Positions 47,465 through 59,100 of a DNA stretch of 64,000 bases are shown here, in pieces. The position numbers and the translations under genes are program-made. The stretch comes from Larix kaempferi (taxonomy: Eukaryota; Streptophyta; Pinopsida; Pinales; Pinaceae). The notes under the pieces were generated by a model. That model did not search any database, was not told where the DNA came from, and saw only the letters and a list, made by a program, of their open reading frames with translations. The first letter of the stretch is position 1. Every line of letters begins with the position of its first letter. The stretch covers positions 8,062,501-8,126,500 of the forward strand of contig BSBM01000608.1 of assembly GCA_027924585.1 (NCBI GenBank). The letters run 5' to 3'.

Positions 47465-48138
47465 TGTGATATTATGCAAGTGTAGATCACTAAGCTTGAG
47501 CAAACCTCACAATTTCACTCAAAGAATTGCAGAGAAGAAGAAGAAGAATTGAATCAATATTCACACATGAAACTCAAAGAAGTGGAAAAAATGTTGAAAT
47601 CATGTTCATCAGCTGTAAGTTGGAAAAAATGTGAGAGTACAATACAATGAATTCAAATTCCTCAAAGGTGATTCGAATTATCCTCAAGGTGTGGCTTAGA
47701 CAGCGTAGGAAACATCACCCAAACAGCGGTAGTAGTCACAAATAGTCAAATGTTAGTCAATGTGAGTCTAACCGAGTCTAACTAAACCATGTGAGCACAA
47801 ATGTAGGGAAGGAGACTCCAAGGAGGGCACATGAGGACCGTCAGTAGTCAAGTGGCACTCCGATACATACAACTGGAAGCTACATGCAGTTAAACTGAGC
47901 AATCAATGCAATAAATGACTGTTGGAATCCAAGAGGGTGTAGTAGGGCGCATTTGTCATCCAGATGATGAAAACAAGGCGCACTAGGTAGGTAGGAGGGA
48001 TTCTGATTGATAAAAACAGGCTCTAGGGGCTGAAAATACGCTCCAGGTGCTGGGGAGACTACCATACTGATGACTGTATGCATGCATGCATGTAGAATGC
48101 ATGCAAATACAAATGATGATGCTGAGAATATTCCAACA
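47465..48138 (-). repeat. Copia 5' LTR (674 bp)
   Basis: Runs on minus from TGTTGGAATATTC to ..AATATCACA. It pairs with the split 3' LTR and differs from it at many positions. Confidence 0.92.
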
Positions 48139-48180
48139 GATTGAAGAATATTGCATATCTAATTCTTCAAAAGTTGCAGT

Positions 48181-51100
48181 ATGAGGCTCCTACCAATAAT
48201 TGAAGAATTTGATTTTGATCCAGATGAAGAAGAGGAGATGTCCTCTGTGGGAGATTATTGTTTTCAGATATTTGAAGATGATCACCTTGTTGATATGATG
48301 TTGGAAGAGGACATAGGAATTGATCTACCTTTGTCTACATGGGATTATGGAAGAATACTCAGTGGAAGGAATCCAAAGAAATCCTATGAGTACTTCATGG
48401 AGTACTATGCTTTGAAGAAGGAGATTCAGAAGCTCCTAACCTTTAGAGAATATTGTGATTTGGAGATAAAGAGGTTGTTCAAAGACCCCTACAACATAGA
48501 TAGAAAAATAATTATTGCACATATGGTTGATAGTGTGTGCAAAGAAGTGGAGGCGATATTTTTTCCCCTAGGAGCTAAGATGGAAGGGAAGGACAAATAT
48601 GTGTCCTCGCAACCATGTAAAATCAATGAAGGAAACCAATAGCCACTTGGTACTTCAGGTGGAGAAGAAGGAGGGAAAATTGAAGATGAAGTTGCATCCC
48701 TGCATGTGGTTCCATCCCAATCTCATGGAGAAGTATAGCATAAGGAAGAAAAACCTACAGATGTGAGTTTTCATTGGGACTCCAAGGAGGAAAATCATGC
48801 CTATGCAAAGTTGCCACTTGGAAAGGATGAAAAGGAGCCACAAAAATGCAGCCAAAATTCTGATTTTGACAAGATTCACTCTTCATTGCATCCCTTAGAA
48901 GGACCCTCCACCTTATATCATGAGGAAAATTCTGAATCGTTGCATCCATCAGAAGAACAATGCAACACAGAAGACTGGGCAACATTCCGTGAATTGGTTG
49001 GCAGCAAGGAAGGTGAACGTACCTCCAATTTCTTTGTGGGTTATTTCAAGATCAGTACAGAAGAAATTGGGTATGTTGAGGATGGTGAGTCATCTTTTGG
49101 ATCAGATCCAAAAGAAGACCACAAATCAGATTTACAGTTCACTCTTGAGCTTCATAAGGAAACCGAAAACAAGCACACATCAGTGGGGTGCGAATCAAAA
49201 AATTTAAAGAAGAAGCATGCCGCCATAAACACACTACATGAGGAGGAGAATTGGGCAGAAAGGTATAGCTACAAATCTGATTTTTGTATGACTTTGTTGC
49301 ATCCCAAGATGGCAGCCACTTCCAGTGGGAAGATTGGTTTGGTTGAGCCCTCCAGTGTTGGGGTTCATGAATTAGAAGAGGCTGAAATTTTAAGAGAAAA
49401 TTTTCTTGGTGCACCTAGGATGAATGAGCACCCAAGTTGCATCCTAAGTGATGTTGTTAATGAGCTAAAGGATGAAGATATTTCAGCAGCAAGAGATGGA
49501 TCAGCTTTCAAAACATTGATTGAACTTCATGAAGTTGATCCCCAAAATAGGGAAGAAGAGGAGGATCAACTACCAAAACCTTACTTCCTTGCATGACCCT
49601 TGAAGATGAGTGAGAGGAAGATCAAGGAGGCCTTACACATTCTCCATGACACACAAATTTCAATGTCACAGTCTTGTTGGAAAGATACTTTAATGGAAGA
49701 CCAATATTCCTTTGAAGCCATGGATAAGATCCAGAAAGCAATGTCAACAATCATACTTTAATGGAAGACCAATCTTCCTTTGAAGCCATGGATAAGATCC
49801 AGAAAGCAATGTCAACAATCAAAGGTAATTTTTCACAATTGCTTTTTGACAAAAATGATATGTTTGAGCTTGTTGAGTTGCCACGGGAAGCATCACTATA
49901 GGATGAAGAAAGGATTTGTAAATATGAAGAAGAGAACCACAAGCTCAAATATTAGTTGATTGCCACCCAATATTCTTTGAGATACACTCAAAATGCCCTC
50001 TTAGAATCCCATATGGAGATAGAGAAACTCCAACAAGAGTTGCAAAGATTTATTGAATCCTCTTGTTTTCCTGAGAGCCATTCCTCTTGGGTAAATGACA
50101 TACAAAATTCCATGGGGGAGCCTCATGAGTTGGTGGGTCATGAGGTACAGGTTGACACACATGTGCTTGAAAATTTTTCCGATGCAAATGATGAATCCTT
50201 GGCATATGATTTATTTTAGAAGGAAGTTGAGCTCTCACATGAAGAAGTACATCCCTACCTTGAAGAATCATAAGAGTTCCTTGAGGTTGGACCAATTTTT
50301 GATAGAAATGATGCATCCATTATATCAATTAAGGGAAGTTGTGGTGAGACAAGATTGGTTCAGCTTTCATCATCCTACACTCATAAGGATGAAAATTGGG
50401 TAAAGGGATTCTTCCTTTTTGTGCCACATGAGGAGAAGGAGGCTCCTATAATTGATGCAGATGATATGTTCCCTTCCCAGCAGCAGTTGAGGCATCCCAT
50501 GCCTGTTTTTGCAGCCTCTTTTGACAAGAAGGCAATAGATCTAGACTTATATTCAAGGTGTGGGTCAATTGATGGATTCTTGCACCCTTGGATCAATGGC
50601 AGAGGGTTGAGCCATTGGATGAAGAGGGAAGCACCTATTGAGTTCCATAGAGATCATGAGATCTCTTTATTTGAGGAATACATACACATGACTAATTTTG
50701 ATATAACTTACTCTCTTTTGGAGCATCATTATAGGACATGGGATCCTCACCCTTGTCATTTGAGCTTCATGGATAACACCCTTGCTTCTTGTGTGCATTG
50801 GTCACATAAGAACTCTTTGGTTGGAATGGAAATACTTGTGGAGTTTTGGCCTCACTTTTTGGAAGCATATTTGGTGATGGATAGTCTTCCTTTGATTCAA
50901 CCCTACATTGGAAAGTTGCATATCTTAATTGAGGTGCCTTCAAAGTTTCAGAGTTGCATTGGAAATGATGATTTTACAATGTGTTGGTATGATGTTTTCA
51001 TCCCTCCTAGCATTTCATATGATGATGATTTTCTCTTGTTACTAATGTTTGGTGAGATGCAGTATGATCAATGGGATCCTGGTATTCAATGGGAGGACAT

Positions 51101-51287
51101 TTTTCCACACATGAAACTGCTACCTGGAAACTTGCATTTGAAGCAGTGGAATCTATGCCTTCTTTTGCTTGGTGGATTTTGTTGGATGGTATTCATATCC
51201 ATGGGAGTGTCATACAAGCAATGGGATTCTTGCATTGTTTGTCTTTGGAGAGATGATTATGATCAGAGTAGTGCAGCAAAAGCATGA
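48181..51287 (+). pseudogene. E2 family protein, once ~1,012 codons, unknown function
   Basis: It starts at ATG 48181 (MRLLPIIEEFDFDPDEEEEM). The first half (to 49596) is acidic, with stops at 48640 and 48736 (both TAG) and 49594 (TGA). A 68-bp tandem duplication (about 49685-49752 and 49753-49820) shifts the frame by two. Subtracting it puts 48181-49684 and 49821-51287 in one frame, with further stops near 49900, 49952, 50217 and 50271. The middle is helical and coiled-coil-like (ESHMEIEKLQQELQRF). The C-terminal ~300 residues are rich in W, H and C (LYSRCGSIDGFLHPWINGRG, LSHWMKREAP, CHLSFMDN, VHWSHKN). No Gag, protease, RT, integrase or envelope motif is visible. All segments have counterparts in E1, so it is a family protein and not noise. 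Role unknown; a Gag-like or regulatory role in trans-mobilisation is possible but unsupported. Confidence 0.8.
49685..49820 (+). repeat. 68-bp tandem duplication in the E2 frame
   Basis: 'atactttaatggaagacc' starts at 49685 and at 49753, with nearly identical sequence between. 68 = 2 mod 3, so it breaks the reading frame by itself. E1 has no such duplication at the matching place. Confidence 0.9.
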
Positions 51288-51325
51288 TGGACTCTTGGGA
51301 TATTTTGCTTGAGGATAAGCAATTT

Positions 51326-51339
51326 TGGGAAGGGAGGAC
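51326..51339 (+). promoter_or_regulatory. E2 polypurine tract
   Basis: GGGAAGGGAGGAC directly before the TGTCATG of the 3' LTR, identical to the E1 tract. Confidence 0.75.
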
Positions 51340-53590
51340 TGTCATGTCCCCAATTTTGGGCTAGTTCAGTGACCATGGGTAAATGGGACAAAATAATCCC
51401 TAAGGAAAATAATTTCATTATACTAAGCATGCATAGAATAAATTTTATCCTAAGTCAAGTGGAGAAATGAATTTTATTAATTTTAATTAATTTTGGTAAT
51501 TGGAATTGATAATATGTGTGCAAGTGGGCCAAGATGGCACCCTCATGAGGATAAGGTTTCCAAATTAGAATTGGAAGCAAGAAAATAAAAACAGAGGAAA
51601 AGCAGAGAAGTTGTAAGAACATGCCAAAAACAGAAAAGTGGAAACAACCAGAAAAAGCTAAGGAGGGCACAGTTTCTAAAGGAGAGCTCAGTTTTCAAAT
51701 TGGAAACAACTAGAAAATCAAAAGGAGGGCACAATTTCCAAAAGGGAGGCCAGTTTACAAATAAGGCAACTTTTACAAAGCAGGAAACGTGTGGAGACAA
51801 AGGGGGGCGCAGTTTCTAAAGGAGAGATAAGCTTGTGAGCAAAAATCAAGGAAGGTATGTCCACTCATGGGTGACCTATTCTCACAGGTCACCAAGATTT
51901 TCAATTTGCTCAGCGGGTCACCCTCAATTCTATAAAAGAAGGATTCCAAATCCATTTCACAACTTCTGTGATTGTGAGTTTATGAATGAAGCATTTTAGA
52001 TTCTCAAGGTTTGGTGATGTGCCCAAGCCAATCAATGGGTGATGTGCCTCATTCTTTCACTTCCCATCTTCTGCTATGATCCCCTTCTTCCCCTTTTAGC
52101 CATGAAGACTCTTTTTACATGTATTGAAGACTATTTTGCAGCCACTGAAGATCATATTGCAGCCATTAAAGTCTGAACTTTATGCTTCTATCATCCCTCT
52201 ACAAGGAATAATTCGAGCTCTTCAATTATGTGTTGAGATCTAGTCCAATCGGAGCCAAATTGTGAAGAGTTTTCTAGTGAAGAGAAGGATATCAAAGGAG
52301 ACACCTCTCATAGAACAATATCAAAGATTTTTTGTTGTTCATGAGCTTCTCAAGGCCCATCCTCTCTCTCTATTTCATATCTATTCTTCTCCCATATTCT
52401 CATATCTTCTAGTCCAAGAGTTTTGCTTCATTACACAAGAGACATTGTATTGGAGGGATCTATGTAATCATGGTTAATTAATGTCTTTTAATATGATCAT
52501 TAAATGATGAATGAAGTTTCTTCTGTAATATCAATTTATTACAGCCTTAAAATATCATTTAGATGACTCTTGGAAGTCTCAGAGATTGATTGTTCGCTTT
52601 ACTCCAATACTAGTTAGTAGACATGAAAATAATGACTAGTTTCTTGTGTTACTCTTGTTAAGAGTCAAAGGGAGAGTGAATGTAATTTCTGTCACATATT
52701 TCATGTCTTACAGTCGTCATTAATCTCATCCCAAGTGTTAAAACCCGAATTCAAATCCTTCTTTGGATTTTTATAACTCTATTTTTGCACCCTTGCTAGA
52801 TTGGCTTCTCAAATTGACTAGTTTTTCCATAACTGATGTAAAAAGAGTTATTTGAATCCAATTGTCATTTTGTAAAGTGTTGCAGGTCATTAAGGTCATA
52901 ATTAATCCATAACAAGTTTCATAATGCTATTTATTTCAGGTCATTGAGTGTTTGGGTCCACTAGAAGTCGAACTAGTTGAGTAGTCCAAATAACTAGTTT
53001 TATTGTTTTAATTGTAAAATGAATTCTGTAAACCCAATAAATATTCCGTAACTTACTGTTGGTCATTAACATGCCAAAAAACAACTTCCAACCCTTATTT
53101 ATAGAGATTGGGAGGCGTGTACCCTGTTTTGGAAGTCAACCATTAAGACTAGCTCAGCAACCCAAGTCACAACAATTTCCTCCCAATTCTTAATCCAGTG
53201 TTTAATTGCTAATTATTGATGCCCAAATACCTACCTGAACACAAATATCAATTTAATAATCCTTCCCAACACCCTGCTCTAGTTTGGATATGCGGGTGCA
53301 TCCAGAAGCATTGCGGTAGACTTCGACGGTGCTGATGTTCGAAACATAAATGGTCATCGTACTTTGTATAAAGGATCCTAAACCTTTTTCTTCCATCTAC
53401 TTTGCTGTTGCAAACTCTCCCATATAAAATCCATAACCTAAAGCATTTCCCATCATCCTTGACCACTGAATCAGTATCCAGCATTACCACATTGCACACT
53501 ATAAAAATTGTTAAAAATTATTATTTAAAGTTCTGCTGAAATTGGGAGTTTGAGGTAATATTATGGCCTATTCTTGGATAGGATACTACA
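51340..53590 (+). repeat. E2 3' LTR (2,251 bp)
   Basis: TGTCATGTCCCC to ..ggatactaca, paired with 31367-33616. TATA-like CTATAAAA at 51930-51937. Confidence 0.92.
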
Positions 53591-53595
53591 TATTT

Positions 53596-53614
53596 TCCTA
53601 TTATTTTTAAGTAG
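53596..53614 (+). pseudogene. Gypsy integrase C-terminal codons beyond E2
   Basis: With the last bases before E2 (gattt), the sequence reads D-F-P-I-I-F-K-stop, which completes the acidic tail (..DAETMR.) seen just before 31367. Confidence 0.75.
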
Positions 53615-54758
53615 ATTAGTTGAGCATGCATTAATGAGAGACTCTTCTATGGGCATGCATTATTAGTTAGATTACTTCTTCTTTATATTATTTATGATAT
53701 TTTGTGATTTAACATGTGATATTGCATATGGATTTATTCTCAATAAATGAAGAATACATGATCTCATTATTTTTAATGTAAGCTTTACTACATTGTGATG
53801 GCATGCCGTGTTATGACATTCTAAGTCAAGATGATAAGATGATTTGGAGTTATTTATCACTTATTCATAATGTAGTGATAATGTTATGAAAGAACATGTG
53901 GTTCTATGATGCTTATAATGTTATGATAATGATGTTGATAACTAACAATTTCTATATGTTGAGAGTGGAAGTTGTTATAGGGAATCGACTCAAGGGCGTT
54001 ACAGGGAATCAACTCAAGGGCCTAGAAGGTTGATTCATTCATTGATTTTGTGGGGACCCATAATCATGAATGAGAATTCTTACAAATATAATTTTATGGG
54101 TTGGGACAACTCAACCAATAAACCTATGCCAATGGTTCTTTTAACTTCCAAAATTATCAGAAGTTCATGGCTAGATTTATACTCATCGGTAGGAGGTATA
54201 TGGAGAGGGACTTCCGATGCCTGGGTCTGGATGATAGTGAATGTTTTGGAGGAAGTTTTGGGTCCGTCTTTTGAGATTCCATGGAAGCCCACTGATCTTC
54301 CTCCTACACATGTTAAAATTGATTTTACTACATTGGAGAGAAAAACTAAGAATATGAAACAACAAAAAACAGTAAAACCATCTTCATAATAAAGCAATGG
54401 TTTTTAGTACTAGGTTCCCATCATCAAACATTAAGAACATTGCATGTACAAAGGCATGTATTCAAACCATGGAATAACATATAACAACAAATAAACTTGA
54501 TATTGGACCCATACGAAGGAAAGAAAGAAAGCTCACACAAACACCCACATCCTTGATACATAAGATTGGTTGAGAATGCCATAAAGATTCTAGCCTAATA
54601 ATAAGTAGACTCAAATCCTCATTAAAATAAAATAATGAACAATTACTAGTGGAATAATAAGCATGTTCATACATTGTTCTTTCCATCTAGCCAAGAGGGT
54701 TAATTCATTCAGTTTGAACAAATTGTTTCAATGCTAAGTCTATCGTGAAGTCTCTGAT
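53615..54758 (+). other. Gypsy 3' flank with one orphan ORF
   Basis: Mostly AT-rich. A frame at about 54030-54389 (internal ATG at 54066) encodes about 107-119 residues of protein-like composition (GWDNSTNKPMPMVLLTS, GIWRGTSDAWVWMIVNV, FEIPWKPTDLPPTHVKIDF). I recognise no family and see no lesion. A short direct repeat 'gggaatc.actcaagggc' is at 53980 and 54004. The frame may be a fragment of a larger gene or transposon. The part after 54390 shows nothing. Confidence 0.3.
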
Positions 54759-55366
54759 TGTAAGACCCAAAGTGGTCTTAAAACAAGATTAATAATGCAA
54801 AATACAATTTAATCAAATGAATAATTTCCATAGCTAAAGCAGATCTAACATATAAAATACGTTTTAATGAGCAAAGTAGAAACCGTACATGTAAGCCAAT
54901 GAGCAATTTGAAGATTTGTACATTTAGATCACCACAACAATGAAGAAAAACAATGGGTGGGGGATGATTATCCATCTAATAAACTCCTTAGTCAGACATT
55001 GAGAGCCCCCAAGCCCCCAACCAATAAACTGTCATATATGTTCTCCTACCTTCCATAACCATTCCTATCTTCCTTCAAAATCTAAGAAGAATGCATGCCC
55101 TTCTCCTCCAATCCTCCTCATTTTTATATTTTTTCTCCATTTTTCCTTGATATTTGAACCAGGTATATTTTATTAGTGTTAACTAACAAATTTGTTTTTA
55201 TTTAGTTATTTTAATAGTATTAGTCATAATTATCCTATTATTGGTTGTAACACGTGCTCTTTTAATATTAAATTTAATCCAATTAAATATTGAATTTTAT
55301 TTATTTAATTTAGTTTTCGTATGTTTTTATTTATAGTTAAATTAATAGTATTTTTGGGTTATTACA
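54759..55366 (-). mobile_element. LTR (608 bp), minus orientation
   Basis: On the minus strand it runs TGTAATAACCC .. GGTCTTACA. The sequence just past its end (ATCAGAGACTTC) resembles a damaged TGGTATCAGAGC primer site, so it is probably the 5' LTR of a minus-strand element whose body is lost or unrecognisable. No target duplication found. About 210 bp at its start match 20508-20720 in the opposite orientation. Confidence 0.5.
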
Positions 55367-55797
55367 TATTTCTCTCCTTTAGAAACGTTATACTTAGGTA
55401 GTATCTAATATGTTCAAACATCACAGAACATGCACCTACATAACTAGTAATATTGTACAAGTGAGAGTTAATTGTGTGGCCAATATGAGTAATTCTATGT
55501 ATTGTGCTAATAACAATACAATAACACTTGAAAAATAATAATAGTTTGATGGATAAGGGTGCAAGGCACTACCTTTATATGCCCTTTTATAGATGAAAGA
55601 CATCTTCAACTAACTTTCCATGACTTTTATGTTAACATCGCTATTTGACATCATCGATCACTAGACTTAAAAGCTTAAGATCTTTTCTCTAACATACCAA
55701 GATTCTAATACTAAATAACTTTCAAAATTGATTCATTTTGATATTGTATGAAGGTTTGTTGAGGATAATAGGCATTGACACATAAAGGAAGTGTCTA
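55367..55797. other. No gene seen
   Basis: AT-rich sequence without recognised repeats or coding frames. Confidence 0.4.
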
Positions 55798-55809
55798 CCC
55801 TCTTACCAT

Positions 55810-56007
55810 GACGAAAGCTAAGCATTGAGCTGCAGAGCATTAAATGCGGCAGCTCAGTGCTTAGGATCCGTTGGATTTGGAGAAAGCTAAGCATTAAGCT
55901 ACAGAGCATTAAATGTGGCAGCTCAGTGCTTAGGATCTCCAAATCCAACGGATCCTAAGCACTGAGCTGCCGCATTTAATGCTCTGCAGCTCAATACTTA
56001 ACTTTCG
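55810..56007. mobile_element. 198-bp fold-back element, near-perfect hairpin
   Basis: Arm 55812-55883 and the reverse complement of 55936-56007 match at 70 of 72 positions. The 52-nt loop is itself a direct copy of part of the left arm. The core 'taagcattgagctgc' .. 'gcagctcagtgctta' is an inner hairpin present three times. The 12-bp direct repeat ccctcttaccat flanks the unit (55798-55809, 56008-56019). It could be a fold-back MITE or a small-RNA precursor. No coding capacity. Confidence 0.8.
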
Positions 56008-56038
56008 CCCTCTTACCATTATCACAATACACCCATTA

Positions 56039-56176
56039 TCACAATGAACCAAATTTCATAAACAAAATTTACCCAATAAGAAGAGTGAAAAACTTAAATT
56101 TCACAATTTAACCCCTTTTAAGCCCCTATTTTCCTTTCACCATTTAAGCCCTTTTAAGCCCCTATTAAAATATATC
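56039..56176. repeat. LINE target duplication, left copy
   Basis: From 'tcacaatgaacc' to 'attaaaatatatc'. It matches 60642-60733 except that an inner segment with 'cccttttaagcccctatt' is repeated, making this copy about 46 bp longer. Confidence 0.75.
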
Positions 56177-59100
56177 CTTTTTTTCACAGAAAAATATAAC
56201 TTACTATTAATATACGAAATAGTAAATAAAACCAGCTGAGTCAGTACAAACCAGAGCTCACAATCCCTGTCATAAAGAGGACCAGGGGAGTACCAATCAG
56301 AGCGACAGATGTATTGTCAACTACAACATAAAATACCAGCAAATAGAATCATATGTCCACACGACATAATCGGAAGCCTTCCGGTAGAAGAAACGGTTCC
56401 AAATGTCATCATAGCATATGTGTCCATACCAAAAAATAATAAGCCTCATATACAGTCATCCAAATACATCAAAATATGGATCCAACTAATCTATAAATAC
56501 CGAAGAGCATCCATAAAAGTCTGATATAATGCCTCATATGTAGAGTGAATACAAAATCGTCCAACAAGAAGTTGAAACCAGTACCTAAGATGGATCTGCA
56601 CATAGAACTATCAAACATATAAATATATCAACCGCATATATCAGGATAGAAAAAACAAAAAAGTGCATATTATAAAGTTAAGAAACATCATGTCCCATGT
56701 AACTGATAAGAGCCCTGAGTGAAAAGTATATCCTCCCGCCATTCCTGCCACATGATGACCCCAACCTGAGAGTTAAGAGCCCGTCTAGAAAGCTTATCCG
56801 CCTCCATGTTTGCCTCCCTGAATACATGTTCAAAATGTATATGTTCAAAATCCCAGATAAGCACCTGAGCCGCATCCATCTAGTGTGAAAGAAGCAGCAC
56901 GTTGAGGGATGTCTTGCCTCTAGCCCAATTGATGATAGATAATGAATCACCAAAAACAATAAGTGAGGAGATCTTACTCAACCGAGCCCAGAATAGTAAG
57001 AGCCAGAGGGCACATAACTCACTCCTAGTATTGGTTCCATTGCCCAGATTTAGCCAGATATGTATGGATACTTGGTTAGAAATATGTATAGTAGCACCCG
57101 CACCACCCCCGCCATTCCGAGCCATAGCAACCCCATCAAAAAAGCCACATGGATATATGAGCACAGGGGGGGCATGTCGATGTAGAAGCCCCGGACAGTC
57201 TCTACCCCCTACAGCTCCATGAATAGCGATGAATTCTTTGTGCGCGGCAAGTGTTCTAAAGCAAATCCCATCCCTGATAGGAATCCTGTTTTCAAAGATA
57301 TACATATTCTGAGCCTTCCATACCTCCCAGATCATGAAGTATGGAAGTTCAGAACAACCAGCAGACACCCGAGACCATGCATCCAAACATTCACATAGTG
57401 TACGGTGGTTCCAATGAAAATGCACCCCAGCATTGTATGCAATTCGGTTCCAGAGGTCCCGTATGAACTGACAGGTAGTGAATAGGTGGTCAACTGATTC
57501 CTCCTGTGAACAACAAAGGGAGCATCAACCCAGGCCACAGAACCCACGGCGACAAAGGTTGTCCCAAGTTAGTATCTTGTTACACAACGCCAGCCAAACA
57601 AAACATTTTATCTTGAGGGGTAAGACAAGTTTCCATATAGTTTTATCCCACCAACGAACCACAGACAGAGTATCAGCAAACATTGCATCGTATGCCATTT
57701 TTGCTGATACCCTCCCACTAGCCACATCCCACGACCAGACTAATTTGTCCGCATCATTAGACAGCTTAATATTAGATTGATATATCAGCCTGATATACTC
57801 ATCACATTCATTTCCCAAGGAGCCCGATAAGCCCAGCTAAGCAGCCGATATCCAAAGAGACCGCCCATCAACATTACTACCAGCCGCATGTGCCAGAGAA
57901 TAATAACCATTAGCCCGGAGGTGAGTTCTCAATTCCAGCAATAGTGTATGCCCCTTTGATCCACCCACTATCGGATCCATCCCCAGCTTAATGTACCGAC
58001 CATTTCCCGGCATCCAAGCAATCCACTGTGCAATAACCCTGAAGGATCCAACCAATCCGTTCCAAATGTTAGAAACACCCAAAGTAGCAGGTTTGTTCAA
58101 ACGCAACCAATTTGTCACAGTAATACCTTTCAGGTATTTGGCTCTGATAATCCTTCCCCACATCGAATTTTCAAAGAGTGCGCGCCAGAGACTCTTTGCG
58201 TGCAGAGCCATAACAAATATTTCGAGATCCTTAATATTCCAACCCCCCAAGTTCCAGGGACGAGCCAAATCTTTCCATTTCATGAGGTGGAATTTCTCCT
58301 GTCCACCTCCACCCGACCACAAGAATCTGAAACATTTCTGCCTTATTAAGCATAGAATGGTTCGAGGGATTTTACACAGAGAGAACCAGTATACCCCTAA
58401 ATTCTGTAATACAGTTTTCACCAAAGTCAGCTTGCCACCCAAGGATAAATGACGAAAGCTCCATTGACCTATACGCATTTCAAATCTTCTAACAAGCCAA
58501 GACCAATCATTAATCAAGTATTTAGTTGGCTTAATAAAGAAGCCCAGATACTTCGTTCCAGCATCGAGTTCCTTGAATGTTAATGGAAGAATATTACTTA
58601 TCTGTTGTTCCACATCATCCCTCAGCAAATGTTTCAAGAAAAATGATTTAATAAAACTGATAATCATACCAGTAACCAGGCAGAAAAGGTCGAGTATTTT
58701 CCGGTATTGTACCCATTCATCAAGTATACCCATGCCAAAAAGCATAACATCATCCACAAACAGTGAGTGTGTAACAGAGATCTCCTTAGTAATGCGGATG
58801 CCAGCAATCCGTCCCTCACCACAAGCCTTATTTATTGATAGACTCAAACCTTCAATGACTAGCAGGAACAGAAGTGGTGATAAGGGGCATCCCTGTCTAA
58901 GTCCTCGAGATGCCTTAAAAAAATCAGTAGGATGACCATTTATCAGAATAGCATAATTTACAGAGGATATGCATGCCATAATCCATTTCATCGCCCTCCA
59001 TGGAAAACCGATCTGGATAAGAATTAGTCTCAGGAAATTCCAGTCCACCTTATCATAAGCTTTCACCAAATCCAGTTGTAAAATGAGTGCTTCCTTTTTC

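Larger units (their letters stand above)
33672..48138 (-). mobile_element. Ty1/copia element inside E2, itself split by E3
   Basis: LTRs are 47465-48138 (5' LTR, as the element runs on minus) and 33672-33685 plus 43047-43726 (3' LTR, split by E3). The target duplication is gattg at 33667-33671 and 48139-48143. The element is about 5.1 kb without E3. LTR ends on the minus strand are TGTTGGAAT (5') / TGTTAGAAT (3') and AATATCACA. Gag, protease, the pre-integrase zinc region, RT and RNase H occur in copia order, but the integrase core is missing and there are several stops and a frameshift. It depends on other copies for integration. Confidence 0.93.
31367..53590 (+). mobile_element. E2: non-autonomous LTR element, nested host of copia and E3
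   Basis: LTRs 31367-33616 and 51340-53590 (2,250 and 2,251 bp) bound an interior of about 3.25 kb once the copia/E3 insertion (33672-48143) is removed. Flanks are gattt (31362-31366) and tattt (53591-53595), a target duplication with one change. It is inserted in the C-terminal codons of the gypsy integrase. It has a primer site, a polypurine tract and one long decayed frame, but no gag or pol. Same family as E1. Confidence 0.92.
24090..53614 (+). mobile_element. Decayed Ty3/gypsy element, split by insertions
   Basis: Gag, protease, RT, RNase H and integrase follow in gypsy order on the plus strand, but with frameshifts and stops throughout. The element is split twice: RNase H by the 26888-29807 insertion, and the integrase C terminus by E2 (31367-53590). 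The frame reads into E2 as ..DAETMR.D and resumes after it at 53596 with FPIIFK and a stop at 53612-53614, the normal end of this type of integrase tail. I could not identify its own LTRs, so the outer borders are open. Confidence 0.85.

Noticed and set aside
31367-53590. E2 as an envelope-bearing or virus-like element
   Set aside because: No signal peptide, membrane segment or polymerase is visible; it is better described as a non-autonomous LTR element with an unknown protein.
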